In this document: positions 22,601-33,900 of the stretch, piece after piece | Numbering within the stretch: position 1 is the first letter of the stretch | Layout of the letters: each line of letters opens with the position of its first letter | NCBI GenBank assembly: GCA_038025085.1 | Contig: CM076147.1 | Location: forward strand, 40,484,766 to 40,548,765 | DNA from: Tetragonia tetragonoides | Lineage: Eukaryota; Streptophyta; Magnoliopsida; Caryophyllales; Aizoaceae | Reading direction: 5' to 3' | DNA length: 64,000 nt | The notes under the pieces: model-generated | Databases searched by the model: none | What the model was told of the DNA's origin: nothing | Seen by the model: the letters and a program-made list of their open reading frames with translations, nothing else | Program-made: the position numbers and the translations under genes

Positions 22601-24937
22601 CCTCTGCGTGATCCTTCCTGGGTGGTGGTTGTTAATTTCTGCACCTACTCGGCTACAATGGCTTGTGTGCACTATCTCTTAGACTGACTTTATGACATTG
22701 CATTTGCAGCCAGAGATTCCATTTCTACCAGTATTTGCCTCAATGAAGAGACTCGCAAGATACAGCTTGGGGTCTGTTGCTGTTGGCTCTCTCGTTCTAT
22801 CTTTCGTAGAATCAATCCGCTTTATACTTGAATCAATTCGCCGGAAGCTAAAAGTTTCCTATACTGCCCCAGAAAATTGGTTTGGGAAGATAATCTATCA
22901 CTCCTCGAAGTGTTGCCAGAAATGTGTTGAGTGGACCATCAGATCTGTGAATCGTAATGCCTATATAATGGTAAGCTGGTTCATCTGTACTCCTCTATTT
23001 TTTGTGTGAGAAATTGAGTCTGCCCTAGGGCCCTAACAAAGAAACAACACTAAAGAAGATATAGTTTACAACAGAGGCTCATGTAATATACAAGACCAAA
23101 TTTCTAAGATATAAAAATAAAAATAATATACAAGACCAACTGTTGAAGCTACTGGCATGACTGTAATCTGCAATTCAAGGCTTTTAACTTCATTTGACTA
23201 TAACTAAGTGGGCCAAATACTCACGACACTAACTTTGTATGGTATAGAACTTCCGGCAATTATCCATTTTTTTTATTCTCCACAATCATTTGAGTTTATT
23301 TTCCAGAGCATGCATTTACTAGCTGTTATGACCAATTAGCCATGGTCTCCAAAGCAATTGTTCTAGCTGTGAAAACATGGCCAGCTTTAGGGTATCTCGA
23401 CTCTTGAATGGCCAGCTTGAGGATCTCAATGTTCATTTGCTGATGCAAAAATCTTATTTACTCCAGTTCTAAGGAAGTAATTGATTATTCCCAACTGTTT
23501 TCATTTCATAAAACCAGTCCACTTTAATGTGCTAGAACAATTGAGTACCATGAGTCACACAGCTTAATTTCTGATTATATTCAAATATTTTAGGGGAAAA
23601 GACATTAAGATTATACTAAATCCCAGTTAGTAGAATGTCTGGTAATGATGTTCTTTTTTCCATATTTTTTCCATCAGCTATGTTAGCTGGACTTTGGTAC
23701 CTGTGCTGGATTTAAGATACATATCCTGTGGCCCGTCCTGATTTATGAAATTCTCCTTTGTATTAGATCTAATTTGAAGTATCATTCCCATTTTTGGGTA
23801 TCAGTTATCTGATGTGGGTATTTTGGAGAAGAAAAAGAGTTCAAGTCACATACTCATCAATATTTTACGCTTTAAACCTTTTTGTGAAGTATACTTATGC
23901 TTATCAATTGTGATTTGCAGATTGCCATAACTGGTAAAAGCTTCTTTAAATCATCAGCTATTGCTACTGAGTTGATTATGAATAACATACTAAGAATAGG
24001 GAAGGTTAATGTTATTGGAGACGTTATTCTCTCTCTTGGAAAGCTGTGTGTTAGCCTTTCAAGTGCTTTGTTCGGATTCCTCATGTTGGATTCTCACAAA
24101 TACAAGTCTGCGCACAACAAGATCTCTTCCCCATTGTTTCCGGTGCTGGTATGTTTTCTTTACTTCCTTCTTCCTGCATGTACAATTTCCTTGTCCCTGA
24201 CATAGATTTGATGAGTTGGGGCTCAATATGTATAATTCGAGAGTATTTGCGTTTTCTGGAAGTGATTTGAAATGACCTTCTCAATCTGTAGTATATGCCT
24301 CCTCTTTGTTTGTTGGAATCCAGTGTATTTCACTTCATCTTCACAGCTTTCGTCATAGGAAAGCCTGCAGTAGTATTAGGCTTTTCAATACATGCTTTAA
24401 AAGGGTAAAAGAATGAACTATTTTATGGATGATGGTTAACAGTGCCTAACAAACCTTCAAGCATGTTAGAGGACATAGGCTAGGCAACTGATGTCAGCTC
24501 TTCTCACTTTATAAAAAGGGGGTGATGATGATGAGTATGACATCCTTTTTACTCAATTTTCGATGGATGATTATTATTGCTTGAAGCAAACAGTATAAAT
24601 AAAATGACACAACTGCTCGGTCTTCCTTTGAGTCTGCATAAAACAGAAGAACTCTAGGTTTTTGCATTGGGGAGTTTTAATTTATTCATTGTATAGCTAT
24701 AAAATTACTTGAATTGGCCTCTAATGATGTAACAATGTCCTTGTTTTGCAGGCATGTTGGGGTCTGGGTTATGTGGTTGCAACCCTATTCTTTGGTGTGG
24801 TGGAGATGTCGATTGACACCATTATTCTCTCGTTTTGTCAAGATGCTGAGGAGCACCAGGGCACGGCCCAGTTTGCTCCTCCCCTTCTCATGGAAACCTT
24901 TAACGACCAAAACGAGATGCAAAGACTCACGCAGTGA
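16640..24937 (+). CDS. CTL1: Choline transporter-like protein (SLC44/CTL family, CTL1/CHER1 type)
   Basis: Ten exons give 696 residues with every phase consistent: 16640-16821, 18075-18433, 18607-18752, 19079-19262, 19453-19526, 19882-19995, 20593-20949, 22710-22970, 23921-24148 and 24752-24937. The order is that of plant CTL1: a short cytosolic N-terminus with RKCRD, TM1 (DLVFLLIFIGFWVAMIV), a large extracytosolic loop with DYKGNLCGD and CPIPAEDSLSWVCDY, then a membrane bundle (WPVLIVCGGILPLFLSVIW, PVIPYTVLAIFYMLWL). A cysteine-rich loop (NCDSNCCAYD, CERCCGYS) and the family signatures SPEIPFLPVF and VVEMSIDTIILSFCQD follow. In Arabidopsis, CTL1/CHER1 affects choline and lipid homeostasis, sieve-plate and plasmodesma development and vesicle traffic at the trans-Golgi network and plasma membrane; that role is transferred by homology. 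Introns 2 and 6 use GC donors. Intron 7 holds a GGGTCGGG-rich element and SINE-like sequence. Confidence 0.95.
17638..17735. repeat. Short direct duplication in CTL1 intron 1
   Basis: A ~30-bp stretch beginning 'acttcagcccgtattggc' occurs twice, about 65 bp apart (about 17639 and 17705), followed each time by 'aaat'. Confidence 0.8.
18434..18606 (+). other. GC-AG intron 2 of the CTL1-like gene
   Basis: The donor is GCAAGT at 18434. The frame needs a phase-1 junction (AAT G / TT TTC, giving PSVNVFLSCQF). The nearby GT at 18427 would break the frame. Confidence 0.85.
19996..20592 (+). other. GC-AG intron 6 of the CTL1-like gene
   Basis: The donor is AAG/GCAAGT at 19996 and the acceptor is atccag at 20592. 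The junction gives TSVLKVAAKVIGEV, matching the family. Confidence 0.88.
21237..21500. mobile_element. GGGTCGGG-rich element in CTL1 intron 7 (probably hAT-derived)
   Basis: The words 'gggtcgggtc' and 'caaatacggg' are repeated across ~250 bp. The left edge 'gggtgggcacg' and right edge 'tttttgccagctct' resemble the ends of hAT-type MITEs, such as the clean copy at 51671-51904. I could not find a clear target duplication, so the borders are approximate. Confidence 0.45.
22065..22345 (+). mobile_element. Possible SINE remnant split by an insertion
   Basis: A tRNA-promoter-like A box (ggtagcgtagtgg, ~22073) and B box (gggttcgagtctc, ~22300) are both present, but about 225 bp apart instead of the usual 30-60. 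The intervening sequence would be an insertion. No clean target duplication was found. Confidence 0.35.
22350..22404. repeat. 20-bp tandem repeat, about 2.7 copies
   Basis: The unit agtaccagaactgtagtgga is repeated head to tail in CTL1 intron 7. Confidence 0.95.
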
Positions 24938-25700
24938 TATTTTTAAAACGTCACAAGTTGAGCTGTTCTTACATCTTTGAAATGAGATACATGAAGCTCG
25001 TCAATGTTTTCGCCAACACAAAGCTCCCGAGCTTATTATCTGTTATTGTTGTGGCGGAGTTATTTTCTGTGTATATATTCCCATTGCTAGTGCATTTAGT
25101 TGTGGCGGTGAGCTTTGTTAATCTCAGGGGAAATGCTAATAGTAGACGTCCTTTCATAGTACTTGTATGATGAGAGATGATGATGGTGTACTGTAATCCA
25201 GAAAAGATAATTTTTGGTGTCTACCTGAGGCTTACTTGTAATTGTTTGTCTATCAAGGTAAAATCTTTTCTGGCATATGTGATTGACTGAATTTCGCCTC
25301 TTCATAATTCTTTAGTCCTCTCATTTTCAACATATTTTCCCTTTTCTCTTTGTGTAAATGGGATTCATTTTCACTTTTATCTTGTGTAAATGGAGGCTCT
25401 GGCCTAATGGCGAACATTGCACTTGTGTCGGCTTAAGTGCCCTTGTGTAAAATGGAAAACCTTAGTATCGCTCGTTTGCGTGTTGTGAACAGCCTGATTA
25501 TTTTGTGTTATTTACTGGTACATGGTACTTTGAAGATTAACGGTTTTATTAGTTAAAAGTTGTGTATTTCATAGGTTAAGCCGTTAAAGTGCCATTTAAA
25601 TTTGGCATTTTCCCAACTATATAAGCAAATATTTGTAAAATTGTGAACGGACTAAAGCAACAAAGTAAAATATTTGTAAAATTCAAGAATAATAATATAA
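24938..25700 (+). other. 3' UTR and downstream flank of the CTL1-like gene
   Basis: Non-coding sequence lies between the CTL1 stop and the Helitron B end. The first ~350 bp are the probable 3' UTR. Nothing else is recognised. Confidence 0.45.
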
Positions 25701-28700
25701 CTAGTGTGCACTCTTTTTTTCTTTTTAATTTATTGTTTTGTGATGGGTTGGCTTGCTTGTAACTTTGTTGTAAAAAAAAATGTCATTCATTGACTTATGG
25801 TGCCTCTATAAAAGTTAGAGGAATCTACCCCTAAATAACATCATTTGTTGCATTATTGTTCTATGATTAGTCATACTGTAAACTGTGACCTATATTTTGA
25901 CTGAGTGCTTGAGAAACGATTATTAGCATTTTATTAACAAACTTGAGAATATTCTGTTATACAGTTCTTCTATCGAAGCTATAATCATATTAGACACTGG
26001 ATCGAAATTAACTGTACATCAAAAATTTATTGAAACAAAATCTGGGTGGCCCATGTCCCGTGTCTCAGCGCCCAGTGAGCGCCATGTCCCATAGGTGAAA
26101 TCGGAGTTCGGAGACCCGGATGACCGTCCCGAGGCATCGGAGATGCTCTAGGGACGATAGACCCCTCGGAGAAATTTGGGCAAAAACGGAAACCGGGCTC
26201 CAAGAAGCCGAAAATCAAAGGCTATAATCCATGTTTTTTGGGCTTTCGAGAGGCACCGGAATGAAGGTGTATATTTTTTCACCACATCGCACGGGACACC
26301 CTTAGGGAGCATAAGAAGCCCCTAGAGTCCTTTATCGGGTCCCTGATAGGCTTGTAAGGGGGTCTTTACGGGACACCAATGTAAGGGTAGGAACATCGAA
26401 GGCATGGGTGATACCGAAGTTCGGGGATACGGATGACCCTCCCGGGGCATCGAGGGCCCCCTAAGGTCATGATACACCCCCCGGAGAAGTTTGGGCAAAA
26501 ATGACACCCGGGCCCTGAGAAGCCGAAAACGAAGGCAATAATCCACGTTTTTTGGGCTTCCGAGAGGCCCCAAAATGAGGGTGGATATTTTCGCACCACA
26601 TCGCACGAAACACCTCTAGTGGACATGGGAGGCCCCCGGGGTTGCTTATCAGGTCCCTGATGAGTTTGAAAGGGCGTTTTATGGGACATTGGTGTAAGAG
26701 TTGAAATACCAAAGGCATAGGTGATATCGAAGTTCGGGGATCCGAATGCCCCTCCCGGGGCATCAAAGGTCCTCTATGGTCATGATAGACACCCCGTAAA
26801 AGTTTGGGAAAAATTGACACTCGTGCCCAAGTAAGCCGAAAACGAAGGCTATAATCCACGGTTTTAGGCTTGCGGGAGGCTCCAAAACAAATGTGGATAT
26901 TTTCGCACCAAATCGCACGGAACACCCCTAGGGGACATGGGAGGCCCTCGTGGTTGATTATCTGGTCCCTGATATGTTTGGAAGAGCGTTTTACAGGACA
27001 TTGGTGTAATAGTCAGAACACCAAAGGCATGGGTGATACCGAAGTTCGGGGATCCAGATGACCCTCCCGGGGCACCGAGGGTCCTCTACGGTCATGATAG
27101 AGCCCTCGGAGAAGTTTGGTGCAAAAATGACACCCGGGCCAGGGAAGCCGAAAACGAAGGTTATAATCCACACTTTTTGGGCTTACGGATGCCCAAAATG
27201 AACGTGGATATTTTCGCACCACATCGCACGGAACACCGATAGGGGACAAGGGAGGCCCCAGGGGTTGCTTATCGGGTTACTGATGGGTTTGGAAGGGCGT
27301 TTTATGGGACACTCGTGTAAGAGTTTGAACACCAAAAGCATAGGTGATATCGAAGTTCGGGGATCCGGATGCCCCTCTCGGGGCAGCTAAGGTTCTCTGT
27401 GGTCATGATAGACCCCCCCTAAAAAGTTTGGGAAAAAATGACACCCGAGCCCCAGGAAGCCGAAAATGAAGGCTGTAATCTACGGTTTTTGGGCTTCCGA
27501 GACTCTCCAAAACAAATGTGGATATTTTCGCACCACATCACACGAAACACCCCCTATGGGACATGGGAGGCCCTTGGGGTTGATTATCTGGTCCCTGATA
27601 TGTTTGGAAGGGCGTTTTACGGGACAGTGGTGTAAGAGTCGGAACAGCAAAGGCATGGGTGATACTGAAGTTCGGGGATGCGAATGACACTCCGGGGGCA
27701 CCGAGGGTGCTTTAGGGTCATGATAGAGCCCCCGGAGAATTTTGGGCAAACATGACACCCGGGCCACGGGAAGCCGAAAACGAAGGCTATACTTCACCTT
27801 TTTTGGGCTTTCGGGAGGCCCCAAAACGAACGTGGATATTTTCGCACCACATCGCACGGAACACCCCTGTGGGACATTTGAGGCCCGCAAGGTTGCTTAT
27901 CAGGCCCCTGATGGGTTTGGAAGGGCGTTTTATGGGACACTAGTGTAAGAGTTGGAACACCAAAGACATAGGTGATATCGAAGTTCAGGGATCCGGATGC
28001 CCGATCGCGGCACCAAGGTTCCTCTATGGTTATGATAGACCCCCCGTAAAAGTTTGGGAAAAAATGACACCCAGGCCCCAGGAAGCCGAAAACGAATGCT
28101 ATAATCCACGGTTTTTGGGCTTTTGGGAGATTGCAAAACAAATGTAGATATTTTCGCACCACATCGCACGCAACATCCGTAGGGGACATGGGAGGCCCTC
28201 GGGGTTGATTATATGGTCCCTGATATGTTTGCAATGGCGTTTTATGGGACACTGGTGTAAGAGCCGGAACACGAAAGGCATGGGTGATACGGAAGTTCGG
28301 GGATCCGGATGACCCTCCTGGAGCAACCAGAGTCCTCTAGGGTCATGATAGAACCCCTGTAGAAGTTTGGGCAAAAATGACACCCTGGCCTCGGGAAGCC
28401 AAGAAACGAAAGGTATAATCCACGTTTTTTGGGCTTACAGGAGGCCCCAAAACGAATGTGCATATTTTCGCACCACATCGCACGGAACATCCTTAGGGGA
28501 CATGGGAGGATCCGGGGTTGCTTATCAGGTCTTTGATGGGTTTGGAAGGGCGTTTTATCCTTTATGGGACACTAGTGTAAGAGTTGGAACACTAAAAGCA
28601 TAGGTGATATAGGAGTTCGAGGATCCGGATGCCCCTACCAGGGCATCTAGAGTCCTCTATGGTCATGATAGACCCCCCGTAAAAGTTTGGGAAAAAATGA

Positions 28701-30758
28701 CACTCGGGTCCCAGTAAGCCGAAAACGAAGGCATACATGGTTTTTGAGCTTTCGGAAGGCTCCAAAACAAATGTGGATATTTTCGCACATCATACGGAAC
28801 ACTCCTAGGGGACATGGGAGGCACTTGTGGTTGATTATCTGGTCCCTGATATGTTTGGAAGTGCGTTTTACGGGACATTGGTGTAAGAGTCGAAACGCCA
28901 AAGGCATGGGTGATACCGAAGTTCGGGGATACGGATGACCCTCCCGGGGCACTGAGGGTCTTCTAGGGACATGATAGAGCCCCCGGAGAAGTTTGGGCAA
29001 AAAGACACCCGGGCCGCGAGAAGCCGAAAACAAAGGCTATAATCCACGTTTTTTGGGCTTCCGGGAGGCCCCAAATAAATGTGAATATTTTCGCACCACA
29101 TCGCACGGAACCCCCCTAGGGTACTTGGGAGGCCCCCGGGGTTGTTTATCTGGTCCCTAATAGGTTTGGAAGAGCGTTTTACGGGACACTGGTGTAAGAG
29201 TCGGAACACCAAAGGCATGGGCGATATCAAAGTTCGGGGATCCGTATGACCCTCCTGGAGCACCGAGGGTCCTCTAGGGTCATGATAGACTCTCCTGATA
29301 AGTTTGGGCAAAAATGACACCCGAACCTTGGGAAGCCGAAACGAATTCTATAATCCACTTATTTTGAGCTTCCGGGAGGCGCCGCAACAAAGGTGGATAT
29401 TTTCGCACCACATTGCACGGGACAACCCTAGGGGACATGGGAAGTCCCCGGGGTAGGTTATTTGGTCATTGGTGAGGCTTGAAAGGGTCTCTTACTGAAC
29501 ATCGGAGGCTAATCCACGATCTTTGGATGCCGAGCATGGCTCCCCACCAGCTCGTGCTACTAAACCTACCCCTTAGGCCTCTCTACTGTTATATTGAGGT
29601 ATGATAATTGTTTCCCATTTGTTTGAAGTAATTTCTAATTTCTTTTTATATTATTTCTACTGTTTAGAGTTTTTTTTTTTTAATTAAATAGCTACAGTTT
29701 GTGGAAAAACAAAATTCCGTAACTTAATAATATACTTGAAAAGTGTGAAGTGAAACTTTTAAAAAATAATTCTCCAAACTCTCAAAAACCCTAGTATGAA
29801 AGTTATGCACTGGGTAGTTGTTAAAACGAATAAATCTACTCCTGTTAAAACGAATAAATCTTATAAGATTCTTTAGTGGGTTGTTATTTGAGAGAAGGCT
29901 TGTGAGCTAAGAAAGGCAAGCGACGCGACATGAAACGCCTATCAATACCATTATGAAAGTTATGCAATGAGCGTGTCTACTCCGCGATTTTTAGGTACCG
30001 AGCATGGCTCCCCATCACCCTGTGCCACCAAACCTACCCCCAAGCTCTTTGTACTATTATAATGAGATCTCATATTTTTCCCAAAATTTTTTATGCGATT
30101 TCTACTTTTTTAAAAATTATTTTTCTCTTTTTCAGCATAACTTTTAATCAAAAACTAAATTAAATAGGTTTAAACATTCAAGTTGGTACAACTGTTCAGA
30201 GAAAATAGTGTAAAGCAATACATGGTACTAAACTTAATGAAGTTGGAGGGATTATCTTGCAAAAAGAGGAGGTGTCGATACCAAATGCCTATTAGCAATC
30301 GCAAAGAGAAATACGAAAAACCTTACCAAAATGGCGATTTGTTGTACACGATGCCGTAAAGATGGTGGACGATGGCGATGAGATCCCTCAACGTTGAACA
30401 TATAGGAATGTAGGAGATGAATTGATGATGTATGGTTCCATCACCTATTCATGAGAGATGAATTAGCTTCTTCTTTTTTTTGTTGGCTCATCAATATCTG
30501 AGAGACATTAGCTACTACACAATTTCTTGGATTTATAACGTCTGACAACTTGTGAGAATGAATGAGTCATTAAACTCCATTATGTTTTTGTAACGTCTGA
30601 TTGTTGCTACTCTTTCTCTTCTTTTTTTTCTTCTTTTGTTTACTGGTCATGAGTCACATGACACGCTATAAGTAAATTGGGCACGTCATTCAGCAATTCA
30701 GATGCTGATGTGGCAAGCTCCATTTTAATCATTGTGTTTTAATTTAATTATATATTGA
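25701..30758 (-). mobile_element. Complete Helitron-like non-autonomous element, copy B
   Basis: Both termini are visible. On the minus strand the 5' end is TCAATATATAATTAAATT at 30758, preceded by A. The 3' end is CTAG at 25701-25704, followed by T (A at 25700 on the plus strand). An A/T insertion site, TC start and CTRR end without target duplication are the Helitron hallmarks. The canonical hairpin before CTAG is weak here. The layout from the 3' end is a 400-bp unique part, a tandem array (~26100-29480), two 'gagcatggctccccacc' modules (about 29520 and 29985), then a 600-bp 5' part shared with copy A. No transposase gene is present, so movement would need Rep/Hel from elsewhere. It lies between the convergent CTL1 and SDE5-like genes, 168 bp beyond the SDE5-like stop. 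Confidence 0.82.
26100..29480 (-). repeat. Tandem array of Helitron B with a ~630-bp dimeric higher-order structure
   Basis: About eleven monomers of ~310 bp. From ~26700 they alternate between type 1 ('cataggtgatatcgaag', 'gtaaaagtttgggaaaa', 'aacaaatgtggatatt', 'ggttgattat'; at ~26715, 27340, 27968, 28600) and type 2 ('catgggtgatacygaag', 'gagcccycggagaa', 'ggttgcttat'; at ~27030, 27655, 28280, 28905). Same-type spacing is 625-645 bp. Confidence 0.85.
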
Positions 30759-30926
30759 TTAGGGTGAAATTTAAGTACTAGCAATACAGCAATCAAAATG
30801 TGTCGCAACTCGCAAGGCGTTTATCCATGGTGCCCACATGTGTGAGGCTTTCTGATAACTCCTAAGATCACGAAGTTGAGAGCTCTACAGCTGAAATAGG
30901 CAAGGAGCTCAAAACTTGGATAAGCC

Positions 30927-33900
30927 CTACTTTTTGGCAAAACTCAAGGTCTTTGGGTTCATTTTATCCAGCCGGATCACTATTGTCTTCCCGTCGTCTA
31001 CTTCAGTCCACTTGATAGATTCCATTTCCAATTGTTTTAGAACCTGCATAAATGTATATTTAAGATAAATGATTAGAAGCATTGTATCAAAAAGTTCCAT
31101 TGGCAAGATGCGAGAATCTTTGACCAATGAAGACAGATGATACAACACGGAGCAATTCATTGTTAGCCAAATCTTTATAAGTTGTGGTTCTGGGCATTAA
31201 TCAACTTCTTGTACTCTGACAAGCAAAAAAAAAAATCAACTTCTTGTACTCAACGCAAGCTGTCGCTTTTAATTTCTCCCCAAACTTGCATACTTTTGTC
31301 AACCATTGAGGCTATCATAGAAAAGAAAGTATATACACAAGTGTCATACCAGTCGTATCGTACTCCCTCTTTTTCTCTCTCCATCATCATTCCCCACTGT
31401 GGCCTTAAGATAAGGGATGCCTACAATAAAGCAAAGTCCATATTGTCATATTTGCATCTCCACTAAAAATATGACAAACAGTGAGTTGTAATAGTAGCCT
31501 ACTTGGGATACCAGCAAAATTAGATAGATGAAGCCTCAAGAAGTTTAATTGCTTCTTTTGGTTCAAGGGCACTCAAGTTGAGCAACATTTCCTCGTCACT
31601 GCAGCCAATGATTTAAGAGAGTCAGATCAAACGGAGCGAAGATGTAGCACCTAACACTACATGAAGCGCACCACAAGTATCCAACACAGGGTAGATACCT
31701 CGGTGTCATAAAGCCAGTTAACAAAAAGATTGTGTTTTACTGGCCTAGTTATCCAACTGTTGTGTATAGTTGTATTCCACACGGGGTACTTATGGGGATT
31801 AAATAAAGAGTACAAATAACACATTATGTCAAAAGGCAGGGGCCAATCTGTACAGAAAAACACAAACCTTGTTTCCAAAAGCTTTTCGGCAGTTTTTTCA
31901 TCAGCTTCTCGTGCCTTCCTGTTGTAAAATTGACCCTGGAATCCGCAACAGGCCATAAAGCAACAAATTTGTACTAGTATATGAAGTTATAGATGAATGG
32001 CTACTTAACTGTGAATGTCTTTTTAGATCAGTCAACAAGAATCTATAAAGAGAAAGATACCTCTTTCATAAGTTTAAAAGCTCGCACTTGATCTCCCTTG
32101 GCATATGCCTCAACAGCCTACCAAAACAACCAAAGAAAATTCAGAGCAGTTGATCTACCTACCATGTATACCCCACAAACCCCTCTATCCCAACATAAAT
32201 ATCAATGGAAAAACAGAAAGATGGGGAAGAACTAAGATGATAAAAGGGCATGCAGAAAGTGATTCTCAACAAGATGCAATACATAATAATAGAATAGCAA
32301 AGCACATTGAAGGCAATACAGGAATACGTTTCCTTATTTTTACTCACAGCTTTGTAGTATTCTTTCATAATATCCCAATTCTCCTTAACAGCTTGGCGAA
32401 GGACTTTGAAGCTACTTTCATCCTCTTCGTCTGAACAGTCACACCAAGCAGTTGATACAATTTAACCAAAACACACATGGATGATAATTTTAGCCTTTGC
32501 AGAAAGAGAAAAATTGGACATGCATCATTATTCATTACCATCTTAGGATGGTGACTATTTTTCCGGGACATCCTAAATAGCAAGTGTGCGTGACTGTTAA
32601 TTATGTATGGCGAGAGTAAGTAATGAAAAAAAATTTTAAAAGATCTAGCAGGAAATCAAACTTTAGCAATTATCCTGGATAGGTTCTCCATCCGAAATGG
32701 AAAATAGATGGGATTGACCCCCTACTCTTTCTTTTTTTTTTAGATAACATGGGTATCCAAGCTTTGCTTGCCTAATCCCATGGCCCTGAAGTTAACAACC
32801 AGGAAAACCTCCAGTAGCCTTGAGGGGACTCGAACTTGGGGCCTCTGGAATATATCTCAGAGCTCTTACCAACTGAACTACCCCCTCATGGTTGACCCCC
32901 TACCCTTTCTCACCTCAGCAGACAGAGAAAATAGGTAAAGCAATCAGAGGGGAATAAAGGAAAACACCCTTTAGTCTAGTTCTTCTATTGGGGCGGGTGG
33001 ATGTTTTCCTTTACACCCATGTTATCAATAAAAAAAATTAAAAATAATAATGATAAAAGCACCCTGTGGGTAGCCAATATGAGCGCACTATCAAGAAACA
33101 CCCATTACGAGAAAATGGAGGATGAGAAGATTTATTGTAATCACTGGTTCCCAAATTTTAGACAAAGATAACTAAGATTAAGTAAGTGGAATATCTAACT
33201 AGAGACATACATATTAATAAATAAATCAGGAAACTGGCGAGCATTCAGGTTTCAGTTGAATGTCTTCAGCATCATATTTCCATACGGCAAACACTTAAAA
33301 TTAATACTTCAGGACATCCTTATGTCTGGACTTCATTTATGCACATGGATTTGGTCTTGGTGCTGGTGTTGGGGCCCTTTTTTTTCTTTTTTGGACGGCA
33401 AAGTAACCTCCAATTTTGTGGGAAATGAGACTTGCAACCAAGTCATTGCTGGGAAGAAGTAGGGGCTACTTTGTTAGGGGCTTAGGGCCCTTATTGTTGG
33501 TGACCTATAAAAGGGTCATGAAAGGCTACTTGAGACTCAATAACCTACCTCGAGGACCTTCCACATCACTCAGAGGTCTCCCATATGATATGGTGCAAAA
33601 ATAAGAACCTTGGTCTCTGGGCCTTTCGGAAGCCCCAATTTCGTGGATTATTGCCTTTGGATTTGGCCACCAGGGGACCAATTCAAAGTTTCAATCCCAA
33701 GGCTCCTCCAAGGGATTCATGGTGATCCAAGAGGTCCCAGTGCCCCCAGGGAGGCTATCTTAATGCCTAGACTTTATATTCACCTATGGTTTGGGTTTTT
33801 AGGCCCTTATAATCGATGACCGACAAAAAAGTTACCGAAAGCTACTTGCGACCTAATAACTGACCGTGGGGTCTCCCAAACGATATGGTACAAAAATAAG

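Noticed and set aside
26467..26925. Long ORFs (up to ~150 codons) recurring in the tandem arrays on one strand
   Set aside because: All three frames of that strand are similarly open in many monomers, monomer length is not a multiple of three, and the translations match no family. They reflect GC-rich repeats poor in stop codons.
32800..32891. A tRNA gene
   Set aside because: A and B boxes are present but the sequence continues into a SINE tail with poly-A and target duplications. The acceptor stem is not maintained.
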